DNA of 41,626 nt from Rikenellaceae bacterium. GTDB taxonomy: Bacteria > Bacteroidota > Bacteroidia > Bacteroidales > UBA932. Positions within the stretch are counted from its first letter, which is position 1; every line of letters starts with the position of its first letter. This document shows positions 28,961 through 36,926 of this stretch, piece after piece. Both the position numbers and the translations under genes were made by a program. Where the stretch lies: the NCBI GenBank assembly GCA_900769905.1, contig CAAGIL010000033.1, forward strand, positions 1 through 41,626. The letters run 5' to 3'. A model generated the notes under the pieces. The model saw only the letters and a program-made list of their open reading frames with translations, made no database searches and had not been told where the DNA came from.

Positions 28961-30226
28961 ATGAAAAAAGTTGACGTAGTACTCGGGCTCCAGTGGGGCG
29001 ACGAGGGCAAAGGTAAGGTGGTCGATGTCCTGACCCCCGACTACAAGGTAATAGCACGTTTCCAGGGCGGTCCGAATGCCGGACATTCGCTCAAATTCGA
29101 CGGCGAATCCTTCGTACTGCACACCGTTCCTTCCGGAATTTTCAGGAAGGATACTGTCAATGTCATAGGCAACGGAGTCGTAATCGACCCGGTAATCCTG
29201 ATGGAGGAGATTCGTGACATAGAGGCAAAGGGCGGCGACATCAGCGGCAAGCTCCTGATCAGCAAGCGCGCGCACCTCATCCTCCCTACCCACAGGACCC
29301 TGGATGCAGCCAGCGAAGCCGCCAAGGGCAAGTCAAAAATCGGCTCCACGCTCAAGGGCATAGGTCCTACCTATATGGACAAGACCGGACGCAACGGCCT
29401 CAGGGTGGGCGACATACTCTCCCCTGAGTTCAGGCAGCGCTACGACACCCTCAAGCAGAAGCACATCGCGCTCCTGAGCCAGTACGACTTCAGCTACGAC
29501 ATCAGCGAATACGAGCAGAAGTGGTTCGAGGCGGTCGAAGCCCTCAGGCGCTTCCCGTTCATCGAGAGCGAGATCGAGGTCAACAGGTACATTGATTCTG
29601 ACGTGGCAATACTCGCAGAGGGTGCCCAGGGCTCGATGCTGGACATAGATTTCGGCACCTACCCGTTCGTAACCTCATCCAACACCATGAGCGCAGGCGT
29701 GTGCACCGGACTCGGAGTGGCACCGAATCGCGTAGGCAAGGTAATAGGCATATTCAAGGCCTACTGTACCCGCGTGGGCAGCGGTCCTTTCCCTACCGAG
29801 CTCTTCGACGAGACGGGAGAGGAAATCAGGAGGATAGGCAAGGAGTACGGAGCCACCACTGGCCGTCCGCGCCGCTGCGGCTGGCTGGACCTCGTGGCCC
29901 TGAAGTACGCGGTGATGATGAACGGAGTCAGCGAACTCATAATGATGAAGTCCGACGTGCTCAACAGCTTCGACACCATCAAGGTGGCCACCGCCTACGA
30001 AATCGACGGCAAAACCGTGGACTACTTCCCGTTCGAGAGCAACGAGGAGGTTACCCCTGTATACAAGGAGTTCAAGGGATGGAAGAGCGACATCTGCTCA
30101 GTCCGCAATTACGAGGACTTCCCTGCCGAACTGAAGGACTACATCGCCTTCATAGAGCAGGAGACAGGATGCCCTGTCAGAATCATTTCAGTTGGTCCTG
30201 ACAGAAGCGAAATCGTTATAAGATAG
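28961..30226 (+). CDS. purA: Adenylosuccinate synthase
   Basis: This 421-residue enzyme converts IMP, aspartate and GTP to adenylosuccinate, the first committed step to AMP. The GTP-binding loop QWGDEGKGKVVD is at 11-22, and the conserved KGIGPTYMDKTGRNGLRV segment and the TTGRPRRCGWLDLVALKYAV motif follow. The length is normal. It is convergent with purB, the next enzyme of the pathway, only 7 bases away. The start follows a run of A and T with no other in-frame candidate nearby. Confidence 0.96.
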   Translation: MKKVDVVLGLQWGDEGKGKVVDVLTPDYKVIARFQGGPNAGHSLKFDGESFVLHTVPSGIFRKDTVNVIGNGVVIDPVILMEEIRDIEAKGGDISGKLLISKRAHLILPTHRTLDAASEAAKGKSKIGSTLKGIGPTYMDKTGRNGLRVGDILSPEFRQRYDTLKQKHIALLSQYDFSYDISEYEQKWFEAVEALRRFPFIESEIEVNRYIDSDVAILAEGAQGSMLDIDFGTYPFVTSSNTMSAGVCTGLGVAPNRVGKVIGIFKAYCTRVGSGPFPTELFDETGEEIRRIGKEYGATTGRPRRCGWLDLVALKYAVMMNGVSELIMMKSDVLNSFDTIKVATAYEIDGKTVDYFPFESNEEVTPVYKEFKGWKSDICSVRNYEDFPAELKDYIAFIEQETGCPVRIISVGPDRSEIVIR

Positions 30227-30229
30227 CTT

Positions 30230-30266
30230 ATTTTCAAGCGCGTTCGATTCCGACGCGCTTGAAAAT
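30230..30266. repeat. 14-bp inverted repeat spanning the purB stop codon at the purA/purB junction
   Basis: ATTTTCAAGCGCGT (30230-30243) and ACGCGCTTGAAAAT (30253-30266) are perfect complements around a 9-base loop. The repeat includes the last ten codons of purB and its TGA. It can fold in the mRNA of either strand. It lacks the A-then-T polarity of a classic intrinsic terminator, so it may protect mRNA 3' ends rather than stop transcription. Confidence 0.85.
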
Positions 30267-31535
30267 GTAATCGACGTTCTTGAAGTAGTACTCGAGGGTG
30301 AAGCAGCCTTCGAGTTCTTCTTTTTTGAGCAGGCCCATCACCTTCCCGTTCTCCAGAAGCAGACTCTTGTAGTCCAGGCCCTCGGTCCAGGCCTTCATTG
30401 CCACCGGCTGCACGGTGTCGTAGGCCTCCTCGCGGGAGAGTCCCTTGCCTATGAGGGCATTCATCACCCTCTGGGCGAAGATTACTCCGCGGGTGGCGTA
30501 GATGTTCTGGAGCATACGCTCAGGATACACCACTAGGTTCTCGAGTATGCCCTTGAAACGGGTGAGCATATAATCCAGGAGCTCGGTTGCATCCGGAAGT
30601 ATGATGCGCTCGGTGCTGGAGTGGGAGATGTCCCTCTCGTGCCACAGGGCCACGTTCTCGCAGGATGCGGACATATATCCCCTCATCACCCTGGCGCAGC
30701 CGCAGATGTTCTCGCTGCTGATAGGGTTGCGCTTGTGCGGCATCGCACTGGAGCCCTTCTGGCCCTTGCGGAATGCCTCTTCCACCTCACGCACTTCGGT
30801 GCGCTGGAGGTTTCGCACCTCGAAGGCCATCTGCTCCAGGGTGGAGGCTATGATGGCGAGGGTTGCGATATAATAGGCGTGGCGGTCGCGCTGGAGCACC
30901 TGGGTGGAGATGTCGGCTGATGCTATGCCCAGATTTTCGCACACGTAATCCTGGATGAACGGCGGGATGTTGGCGAAATTGCCCACGGCTCCGCTCATCT
31001 TGCCTGCCTCAACTCCCTTGCACGCGTACTTGAAACGCTCGATATTGCGCTTCATCTCCTCGTACCACAGGGCCCATTTCAGACCGAAGGAGGTGATGTC
31101 GGCGTGGATGCCGTGAGTTCTGCCTATACACGGTGTCTGCTTGAATTCCAGGGCACGGCGGCGCAGCACCTCAAGGAATTCTTCAAGATCCTTGAGAAGG
31201 ATTGCGTCTGCCTGCTTGAGCAGGTAGCCGTTGGCAGTGTCCACCACGTCGGTGGAGGTGAGGCCGTAGTGCACCCACTTCCTCTCCTCGCCCAGGCTCT
31301 CGCTCACCGCGCGGGTGAACGCCACCACGTCGTGGCGCGTCTGCTCCTCTATCTCCTTGATGCGCTCGACGCTGAACTTCGCGTTGTCCCTGATTTTGTC
31401 CACGTCTTCCCTCGGGATGACGCCCAGTTCGCTCCAGGCGTAGCAGGCCAGGGTCTCTACCTTGAGGTATGCGCTGAACTTGTTCTCCTCGGTCCAGACA
31501 TCCCTCATTACCTTGCGTGAGTATCTTTCTATCAT
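30234..31535 (-). CDS. purB: Adenylosuccinate lyase
   Basis: This 433-residue fumarase/aspartase-superfamily enzyme has two roles: it cleaves SAICAR to AICAR and adenylosuccinate to AMP, each with release of fumarate. The signature SSAMPHKRNP, the THGIHADITSFG histidine region and the HYGLTSTDVVDTA segment are all visible. It lies 24 bases downstream of purC on the same strand; both enzymes act in succession around SAICAR. The end of the gene carries the 14-bp inverted repeat shared with the purA 3' region. Confidence 0.96.
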   Translation of the reverse strand: MIERYSRKVMRDVWTEENKFSAYLKVETLACYAWSELGVIPREDVDKIRDNAKFSVERIKEIEEQTRHDVVAFTRAVSESLGEERKWVHYGLTSTDVVDTANGYLLKQADAILLKDLEEFLEVLRRRALEFKQTPCIGRTHGIHADITSFGLKWALWYEEMKRNIERFKYACKGVEAGKMSGAVGNFANIPPFIQDYVCENLGIASADISTQVLQRDRHAYYIATLAIIASTLEQMAFEVRNLQRTEVREVEEAFRKGQKGSSAMPHKRNPISSENICGCARVMRGYMSASCENVALWHERDISHSSTERIILPDATELLDYMLTRFKGILENLVVYPERMLQNIYATRGVIFAQRVMNALIGKGLSREEAYDTVQPVAMKAWTEGLDYKSLLLENGKVMGLLKKEELEGCFTLEYYFKNVDYIFKRVGIERA

Positions 31536-31559
31536 TTGCTGCCTTTCCTTTAATGAATA

Positions 31560-32504
31560 CTATTTCTTCGCGAGGAAGTTCTCTATGTTCTTCTGGATGC
31601 GCTCCGCAAGCTCCCCGCTCTCCGCGCGCTGGAAACTCTCTCCGGTGATGTGCTCGTAAAGCTCTATGTACCTGTCGGTTATGCCATTTACTACGCTCTC
31701 GGTCATCTCCGGCACCTGCTCGCCCTCGCGGCCCTGGAAACCGTTTGCCATAAGCCACTCGCGCACGAACTCCTTGGAAAGCTGCTTCTGGCGTTCGCCG
31801 CGCTCCAGACGCTCCTCGTAGCCCTCGGCATAGAAGTACCTCGATGAGTCCGGGGTGTGGATTTCGTCCATCAGGATAATCTTGCCGTCGCGCTTGCCGA
31901 ACTCGTACTTCGTGTCCACGAGTATGAGGCCTTTCTCTGCCGCCATCTCGCAGCCGCGTGCGTACAGGGCCCTGGTATAGGCTTCGAGCTGCTCGTAGTC
32001 CTCACGGGAAACGATGCCGCGCGCGATGATCTCCTCCTTGCTTATGTCCTCGTCGTGACCTTCGTCCGCCTTGGTGGTCGGGGTGATTATAGGCTCCGGG
32101 AACTTCTGGTTCTCCACCATCCCCTCCGGCAGGGCGACCCCGCAGAGACTGCGTTTGCCGGACTTGTACTCCCTCCAGGCGTGGCCGGTGAGGTAGCCGC
32201 GTATCACCATCTCAACCTTGAAAGGCTCGCATCTCCAGCCCACGGTGGCCATAGGGTCCACCTCGGCTATTTTCCAGTTCGGGATGATGTCTGAGGTAGC
32301 GTCCAGGAACTTGGAAGCTATCTGGTTGAGTACCTGACCTTTGAAGGGAATTCCCTCCGGAAGGACCACGTCGAATGCGGAAATGCGGTCTGTCGCGACC
32401 ATTATCAGATAGTCATTTCCGATGCTGTACACATCGCGGACCTTGCCCTGATATTTGGCAGTCTGGCCCTCAAAGTTGAAATCTGTGCTTACTAAGGCTT
32501 TCAT
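31560..32504 (-). CDS. purC: SAICAR synthase
   Basis: This 314-residue enzyme joins aspartate to CAIR using ATP. The start MKALVSTDFNF (32502-32504) gives the family length and leaves 22 bases to a TAAATTTG box; an upstream ATG (32525) would overlap the box and is rejected. The YQGKVRDVY and TDRISAFDVVLPEGIPFKG motifs, EMVIRGYLTGHAW and DTKYEFG are all typical. It is co-transcribed with purB. Confidence 0.95.
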   Translation of the reverse strand: MKALVSTDFNFEGQTAKYQGKVRDVYSIGNDYLIMVATDRISAFDVVLPEGIPFKGQVLNQIASKFLDATSDIIPNWKIAEVDPMATVGWRCEPFKVEMVIRGYLTGHAWREYKSGKRSLCGVALPEGMVENQKFPEPIITPTTKADEGHDEDISKEEIIARGIVSREDYEQLEAYTRALYARGCEMAAEKGLILVDTKYEFGKRDGKIILMDEIHTPDSSRYFYAEGYEERLERGERQKQLSKEFVREWLMANGFQGREGEQVPEMTESVVNGITDRYIELYEHITGESFQRAESGELAERIQKNIENFLAKK

Positions 32505-32526
32505 ATATGGTGTATGTTTTCGCACG

Positions 32527-32534
32527 CAAATTTA
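32527..32534 (-). promoter_or_regulatory. purCB -7 promoter box (TAAATTTG)
   Basis: A perfect minus-strand TAnnTTTG box with TTTC 20 bases upstream as a -33. It lies 22 bases before purC and only about 40 bases from the divergent purF box. Confidence 0.6.
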
Positions 32535-32567
32535 GTGGATTTTATGCAGGAGATGAAATTTTTTCCG

Positions 32568-32575
32568 TATTTTTG
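32568..32575 (+). promoter_or_regulatory. purF -7 promoter box (TATTTTTG)
   Basis: A perfect plus-strand TAnnTTTG box ends 6 bases before the purF ATG, so transcription should start at or within a few bases of the start codon. No purine-responsive leader can fit. Confidence 0.6.
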
Positions 32576-32581
32576 TGGAAT

Positions 32582-33994
32582 ATGAATTCATTCGATTGCG
32601 AAATCCACGAAGAATGTGGTGTATTCGGCATTTACGGAGTTGAAGATGCCGCCAATTTAGTATATTACGGACTTCACGCCCTGCAGCACCGAGGCCAGGA
32701 GGGATGCGGAATCGTGTCCCGCGACGAGAACGGCAAGCTCCACAGAATCAAGGGAGAAGGCCTTGTCACGGAGATTTTCGACGGCCACAACATCAAGAGC
32801 CTCCCGGGCAATATGGCCATAGGCCACGTGCGCTACTCCACCACCGGAGGCGGAGGCATCGAGAACGTGCAGCCTTTCCTCTTCCACCACAACACCGGCG
32901 ACTTCGCCATTGCCCACAACGGCAACATCGTGAACTCCCAGCAGCTCCGCCGCTACCTTGAGGACCACGGAACCCTCTTCCAGTCCTCCTCCGACAGCGA
33001 AATCCTCGCCCACCTCATACGCAAGGACCCCCGCGAGCGCAAGCGTCCCCGCATACTCGCCATCAAGGATGCCCTAAATATGATAGAAGGTGCCTTCGCC
33101 TTCCTCATCATGACCCAGAACCGCATCTACGCCTGCCGTGACAAGCATGGCCTGAGGCCTCTGTCCCTGGGCAGACTCGGAGACGGGTACGTGGTCAGCA
33201 GCGAAACCTGCGCCTTCGACGTGATCGGAGCCGAGTTCATACGCGACATAGAGCCTGGTGAAATCGTGACCATAGACCACCAGGGCATACGCAGCAACAA
33301 GTACTCCAACTTCCAGCACCACTTCCTCTGCGCGATGGAGTACATTTACTTCGCCCGTCCGGACAGCGACATCGAAGGCTGCAACGTGCACAATTTCAGG
33401 AAGATGACCGGCAAGCTGCTCTTTGAGGAGGCTCCCGCCGACGCGGATATAGTGGTGGGTGTGCCGGACTCCAGCCTCAGTGCCGCAATGGGTTATGCCG
33501 AGGCCAGCGGACTCCCTTACGAGATGGGACTCATCAAGAACAAATACATAGGCCGCACCTTTATCCAGCCTTCCCAGGAGATGAGGGACAAGGGCGTGAA
33601 GATGAAGCTCTCCCCGGTCAAGACCATAGTCAGCGGGAAGCGCGTGGTGCTCATCGACGACTCGGTAGTGCGCGGCACCACCTCACGCCGCATCGTGGCA
33701 ATGCTCAGGGAAGCGGGGGCGAAGGAAGTTCACCTGCGCATCGCGAGTCCACAGCTGCGCCGCCCGTGCTTCTACGGCATAGACATCTCCACGCGCGAGG
33801 AGCTCATCTGCGCCCAGCGCAACCTGGAGGAGGTGAGACAGACGCTGAACGTGGACACGATTGCCTTCCTCTCCGAGGAAGCCCTGTACAAGGCCGGCAA
33901 GCGCGAGGAACTCTGCCTCGCCTGCTTCAACGGCAACTACCCTACCTACCTCTACCAGAACCCGGAAGAGGCCGAGGATGACACAAAATGCTGA
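32582..33994 (+). CDS. purF: Amidophosphoribosyltransferase (Fe-S type)
   Basis: This 470-residue enzyme starts the purine pathway by making phosphoribosylamine from PRPP and glutamine. The start at MNSFDCEIHEE leaves an 11-residue propeptide before the catalytic Cys12 in CGVFGIYG, as in the Bacillus enzyme. The PRPP motif VVLIDDSVVRGTT is present. Four cysteines matching the B. subtilis 4Fe-4S ligands are visible (FLCAMEYIYF, RRPCFYGID and LCLAC), so this is the oxygen-sensitive form. A longer in-frame reading from 32507 would bury the propeptide and cross the promoter. It is divergent from purC. Confidence 0.95.
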   Translation: MNSFDCEIHEECGVFGIYGVEDAANLVYYGLHALQHRGQEGCGIVSRDENGKLHRIKGEGLVTEIFDGHNIKSLPGNMAIGHVRYSTTGGGGIENVQPFLFHHNTGDFAIAHNGNIVNSQQLRRYLEDHGTLFQSSSDSEILAHLIRKDPRERKRPRILAIKDALNMIEGAFAFLIMTQNRIYACRDKHGLRPLSLGRLGDGYVVSSETCAFDVIGAEFIRDIEPGEIVTIDHQGIRSNKYSNFQHHFLCAMEYIYFARPDSDIEGCNVHNFRKMTGKLLFEEAPADADIVVGVPDSSLSAAMGYAEASGLPYEMGLIKNKYIGRTFIQPSQEMRDKGVKMKLSPVKTIVSGKRVVLIDDSVVRGTTSRRIVAMLREAGAKEVHLRIASPQLRRPCFYGIDISTREELICAQRNLEEVRQTLNVDTIAFLSEEALYKAGKREELCLACFNGNYPTYLYQNPEEAEDDTKC

Positions 33995-34021
33995 TGATTT
34001 TGAGGCCGTCAGGCCGAAAGC

Positions 34022-34048
34022 AAGTCCTCTTCCCGAGGAAGAGGATTT
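34022..34048 (+). terminator. Hairpin after purF
   Basis: TCCTCTTCC (34025-34033) and GGAAGAGGA (34037-34045) are perfect 9-bp arms with a CGA loop, extended by A-T and G-T pairs, ending in only three T residues. It may act as a weak terminator or processing site 28 bases after the purF stop. Confidence 0.6.
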
Positions 34049-34087
34049 AGGTGATGGGTAACGTAATAGAGCAACGTGCGCAGAAAA

Positions 34088-34144
34088 AGTTTCGCAAGCC
34101 CAGGCAACGTTCTCTATAGCAAACAATTACAGGCTTGCGAAACT
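34088..34144. repeat. 13-bp inverted repeat before the radical SAM gene
   Basis: AGTTTCGCAAGCC (34088-34100) and GGCTTGCGAAACT (34132-34144) are perfect complements with a 31-base gap, ending 6 bases before the ATG. The spacing is wide for a simple terminator. It could be a leader stem that limits access to the start codon or a protein-binding dyad. Confidence 0.7.
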
Positions 34145-34150
34145 GATGCG

Positions 34151-34906
34151 ATGTTAAGGGAAGAAACCGTATTCGGGCCTATACACAGCCGCCGCCTGGG
34201 TTCGTCCCTGGGCATCAACCTCCTCCCGGTGAACGGGAAAATATGTTCCTTCGACTGCATTTACTGCGAGTGCGGCTGGAACCGTGACGGGAAGGACGAC
34301 AAGCGCCTGCCAAGCGCCGCCGAGGTGCGCTCAGCGCTCCAAGACAAGCTCAGCGCCCTGATGCTCGAAGGCGTGCGCATAGATTCCATTACCTTCTCGG
34401 GGGATGGTGAACCCACGCTCAACCCCGAATTCCCGCGCATCATCGACGATACGCTCAGGCTCCGTGACGTGTTCTACCCGGACGCGAAGGTCTCGGTGCT
34501 CTCAAACGCCACCCGCGTGCATGTGCCGGAGGTGTTCGAGGCCCTGCGCAAGGTGGACAACCCCATAATGAAGATTGACGCCCCCACCGACGAGCTCGTG
34601 CGACTCATCGACAACCCCGCTCCCGGCTACAGCCTCGCGCGCACAATTGAGGCCCTGCGCCGCTTTGAGGGGGATTTCGTGCTCCAGACCATGTTCCTGC
34701 GCAGCCCTGACTTCGATTCCTCCAGCCCCGAGGTGCTCGACGGCTGGAAGGCGATAGTGCGCGATCTGCGCCCCCGCAAGATTATGGTTTACACCATTGA
34801 CCGCCCTACCCCTATGCAGGGGTTGGAGAAGTTCAGCGTGGAGCTTATGCGTTCACTGGTCTCCGACCTCATTGAGGAAGGCTTCAACATAGATATCAGG
34901 GGATAG
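34151..34906 (+). CDS. Radical SAM protein, uncharacterised
   Basis: This 251-residue radical SAM enzyme starts MLREETVFGPIHSRRLG; the in-frame extension to 34076 lies in the inverted-repeat leader and is rejected. The cluster motif is CSFDCIYC (C32, C36, C39), followed by the ITFSGDGEPTLNP signature of the Fe-S oxidoreductase group. RRLGSSLGINLLP resembles the opening of COG0731-type proteins. No auxiliary cluster cysteines are seen beyond C41. The substrate is unknown. It sits 17 bases before the cobalamin-riboswitch transcription unit; no functional link is evident. Confidence 0.85.
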   Translation: MLREETVFGPIHSRRLGSSLGINLLPVNGKICSFDCIYCECGWNRDGKDDKRLPSAAEVRSALQDKLSALMLEGVRIDSITFSGDGEPTLNPEFPRIIDDTLRLRDVFYPDAKVSVLSNATRVHVPEVFEALRKVDNPIMKIDAPTDELVRLIDNPAPGYSLARTIEALRRFEGDFVLQTMFLRSPDFDSSSPEVLDGWKAIVRDLRPRKIMVYTIDRPTPMQGLEKFSVELMRSLVSDLIEEGFNIDIRG

Positions 34907-34917
34907 CATTTTTTTCT

Positions 34918-34925
34918 TATCTTTG
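34918..34925 (+). promoter_or_regulatory. btuB -7 promoter box (TATCTTTG)
   Basis: A perfect TAnnTTTG box directly in front of the cobalamin riboswitch, starting 12 bases past the radical SAM stop codon, after an eight-T run. Confidence 0.6.
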
Positions 34926-35083
34926 CACCCGGATCGTGGCAAACGGGAATCCGGTCAAATGCCGGAACTGTGCCCGCAGCTGTAGCTCCCGCTCAAAGAG
35001 GCTTCCTTCACAGTGTCATTGCCCGCAAGGGTGAGAAGGCCGGAAGCCGGGGAGAAGTCAGAAGACCGGCCCGGTCAAGTCGA
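34926..35083 (+). promoter_or_regulatory. Cobalamin (adenosylcobalamin-type) riboswitch
   Basis: The leader before btuB has the conserved elements in order: GGGAATCCGG with GGTCAAATGCCGGAACTG (about 34945-34970), GCCCGCAGCTGTA (34972-34984), and the B12 box AGTCAGAAGACCGGCC (35056-35071, one change from consensus). These define the cobalamin riboswitch class that represses downstream genes when B12 is plentiful. About 45 bases follow up to the btuB ATG, including the complementary pairs CTCG/CGAG that may mask the start region; no T-run terminator is seen, so control is probably at translation initiation. Confidence 0.93.
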
Positions 35084-35127
35084 ACAATGGAAGCTCGGGG
35101 GCAAGTTTCCGCTAGACGAGTGCATTA

Positions 35128-36921
35128 ATGTTATTATCTACCGTTTTAAGTGCGGCGCTTCTGCTGGGTGCAGAGACGCCGGACACCCTTCAGGGTGTGA
35201 CCGTGGTCGCTGACCGCGGAGTCGTGGTGTCCAGGACCGACACCATTAAAGTTCAATCCAATTCATCAATCGAAGACCTCATCTACAGCCTGCCGGGACT
35301 CGGACTCGGGGACTACGGCGGGCCTTCCGGACTCAAGAGCGTGAGTCTCAGGGGTCTGGGCAGTGCGCAGACAGCCATCTACATCGACGGCGTGAGGGTC
35401 GGGAACGTGCAGAGCGGCCAGGCCGACCTAGGTTTCCTGGACTTCGCCGGAGCAGGTACGGCCGTAGTGGACTATGCCCAGAACAGCCTCAGCTTCAACA
35501 CCTCCAGACCGGTGTTCGGAGCGTCTGATTTCATCGGCAGACTCAGGCTGGGCGGCGGCTCCTTTGGGACCTGGAACCCGCGTCTGGGGCTCTCCTGGCG
35601 CTTCTCGGACAGACTCAGCCTCAGCGCCAACCTGGCCTACGACAAGAGCGAGGGCAATTTCAAGTACGGTGACGGACAGACCAGAACCAACGCAGACCTC
35701 AGCCAGATCAAGGCCGGAGCCGACCTCTTCGGAGTGCTCGACAAGGGCGAGTGGCACGCCAAGGCCTATTACAACAAGGCTGAGCGCGGCGTTCCCGGTT
35801 CCACTACCTACCCTTCCGGGGACCGTCAGAAAGACCAGAACTACTTTGTACAAGGCAGCCTCAGGAAGACTTTCAGCAGCCTCTATACCCTTAACCTCAG
35901 CGCCAAGGCAGCAAAGGACGATATGTGGTACAACTCCAGCTGGGGAGACAATTATTACAAGCAGAGCGAGTTCCAGCTCAACTCCGCCCACCGCTTCCAC
36001 CTGAGCGGAATTTTTTCAGCAACTCTCGGACTCTCAGCCAGTTACGACAAGCTCTCCTCCGACAGTTACAACGCCTCCCGCACCAGCGTGTTCAGTTCCG
36101 CAGGCCTCACCCTCCGCACTTCCCGCTTGAAGGCTGACCTCATCCTGGACTATGACCTCTGGGCTGATGCCGGGCAGAAGACCCGCAGCGCCCTCTCCCC
36201 TTCCCTCGACCTGAGACTTGGCCTCGGCAGGAACTTTTCTCTGGTGGGCTTCGCCCGCAGGGCCTACAGGGTTCCGGTGTTCAACGAACTCTACTATGTG
36301 GGCTTCGGCAATCCGGATCTCAAGCCTGAGGATGCCTTCCTGAGCGACCTGGGTCTCGAGTGGAACCCTGGCACCAAGGGCGGGCTGGAGTACGGAGCCA
36401 AGTTCGATATTTTCTATAACCTCCTGAAAGACAAGATTGTATCCGCGCCGTCCGAGGAGGATATTAATATCTGGCTCCCTTACAATGTGGGCAAGGTGGA
36501 GGCCCTGGGCACCGACCTTTCCCTCTTCGTTGGGAAGCAGGGACGCGAGTGGATGTGGAGGCTGGATGCGAAGTACTCCTGGCAGAATGCCGTGGACATC
36601 ACAGAGAACAGCTACAACTACGGAAAGCAGGTGCCTTACATAGCCCGTCACAGCGCGGTGCTCGCCGCGCAGGCAGGATTCCGCGGCTGGAAGGCCAGGC
36701 TCAACTGGACCCTGCGCAGCAGACGCCGGGATTCCTACGACGAACTTCCTTCCTGGAACAGCCTCGACCTCGACCTGAGCAGGAGCTTCTCCTTCGGAAA
36801 GCGCTGCGCTCTGGACCTGGTGCTCGGAGCAAGGAACCTCACGGACTGCCGTTACGAGGCGGTGCGCTACTACCCTGTGCCGGGAAGGTCATTCAAGGCC
36901 GGAATTGAACTGAAATTCTAG
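35128..36921 (+). CDS. btuB: TonB-dependent cobalamin receptor (BtuB-like)
   Basis: This 597-residue outer-membrane receptor imports B12 with TonB energy. The short signal peptide (MLLSTVLSAALLLGAE) leads to a TonB-box-like region DTLQGVTVVADRG. The plug (about 40-150) contains LIYSLPGLGLGDYGG and LKSVSLRGLGSAQTAIYIDGVRVG. A 22-strand-type barrel follows to the terminal strand FKAGIELKF. The function is assigned because the cobalamin riboswitch lies directly upstream. The size matches BtuB (about 600) rather than the larger SusC group. A permease-like gene follows after 5 bases. Confidence 0.9.
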   Translation: MLLSTVLSAALLLGAETPDTLQGVTVVADRGVVVSRTDTIKVQSNSSIEDLIYSLPGLGLGDYGGPSGLKSVSLRGLGSAQTAIYIDGVRVGNVQSGQADLGFLDFAGAGTAVVDYAQNSLSFNTSRPVFGASDFIGRLRLGGGSFGTWNPRLGLSWRFSDRLSLSANLAYDKSEGNFKYGDGQTRTNADLSQIKAGADLFGVLDKGEWHAKAYYNKAERGVPGSTTYPSGDRQKDQNYFVQGSLRKTFSSLYTLNLSAKAAKDDMWYNSSWGDNYYKQSEFQLNSAHRFHLSGIFSATLGLSASYDKLSSDSYNASRTSVFSSAGLTLRTSRLKADLILDYDLWADAGQKTRSALSPSLDLRLGLGRNFSLVGFARRAYRVPVFNELYYVGFGNPDLKPEDAFLSDLGLEWNPGTKGGLEYGAKFDIFYNLLKDKIVSAPSEEDINIWLPYNVGKVEALGTDLSLFVGKQGREWMWRLDAKYSWQNAVDITENSYNYGKQVPYIARHSAVLAAQAGFRGWKARLNWTLRSRRRDSYDELPSWNSLDLDLSRSFSFGKRCALDLVLGARNLTDCRYEAVRYYPVPGRSFKAGIELKF

Positions 36922-36926
36922 TATTT

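Noticed and set aside
28741..28961. Purine riboswitch or T-box ahead of purA or nrdD
   Set aside because: The gap is short and carries no conserved riboswitch core; only promoter boxes and short repeats are seen.
34016..34060. Strong terminator after purF
   Set aside because: The hairpin is good but only three Ts follow; kept as a weak hairpin, not as a confident terminator.
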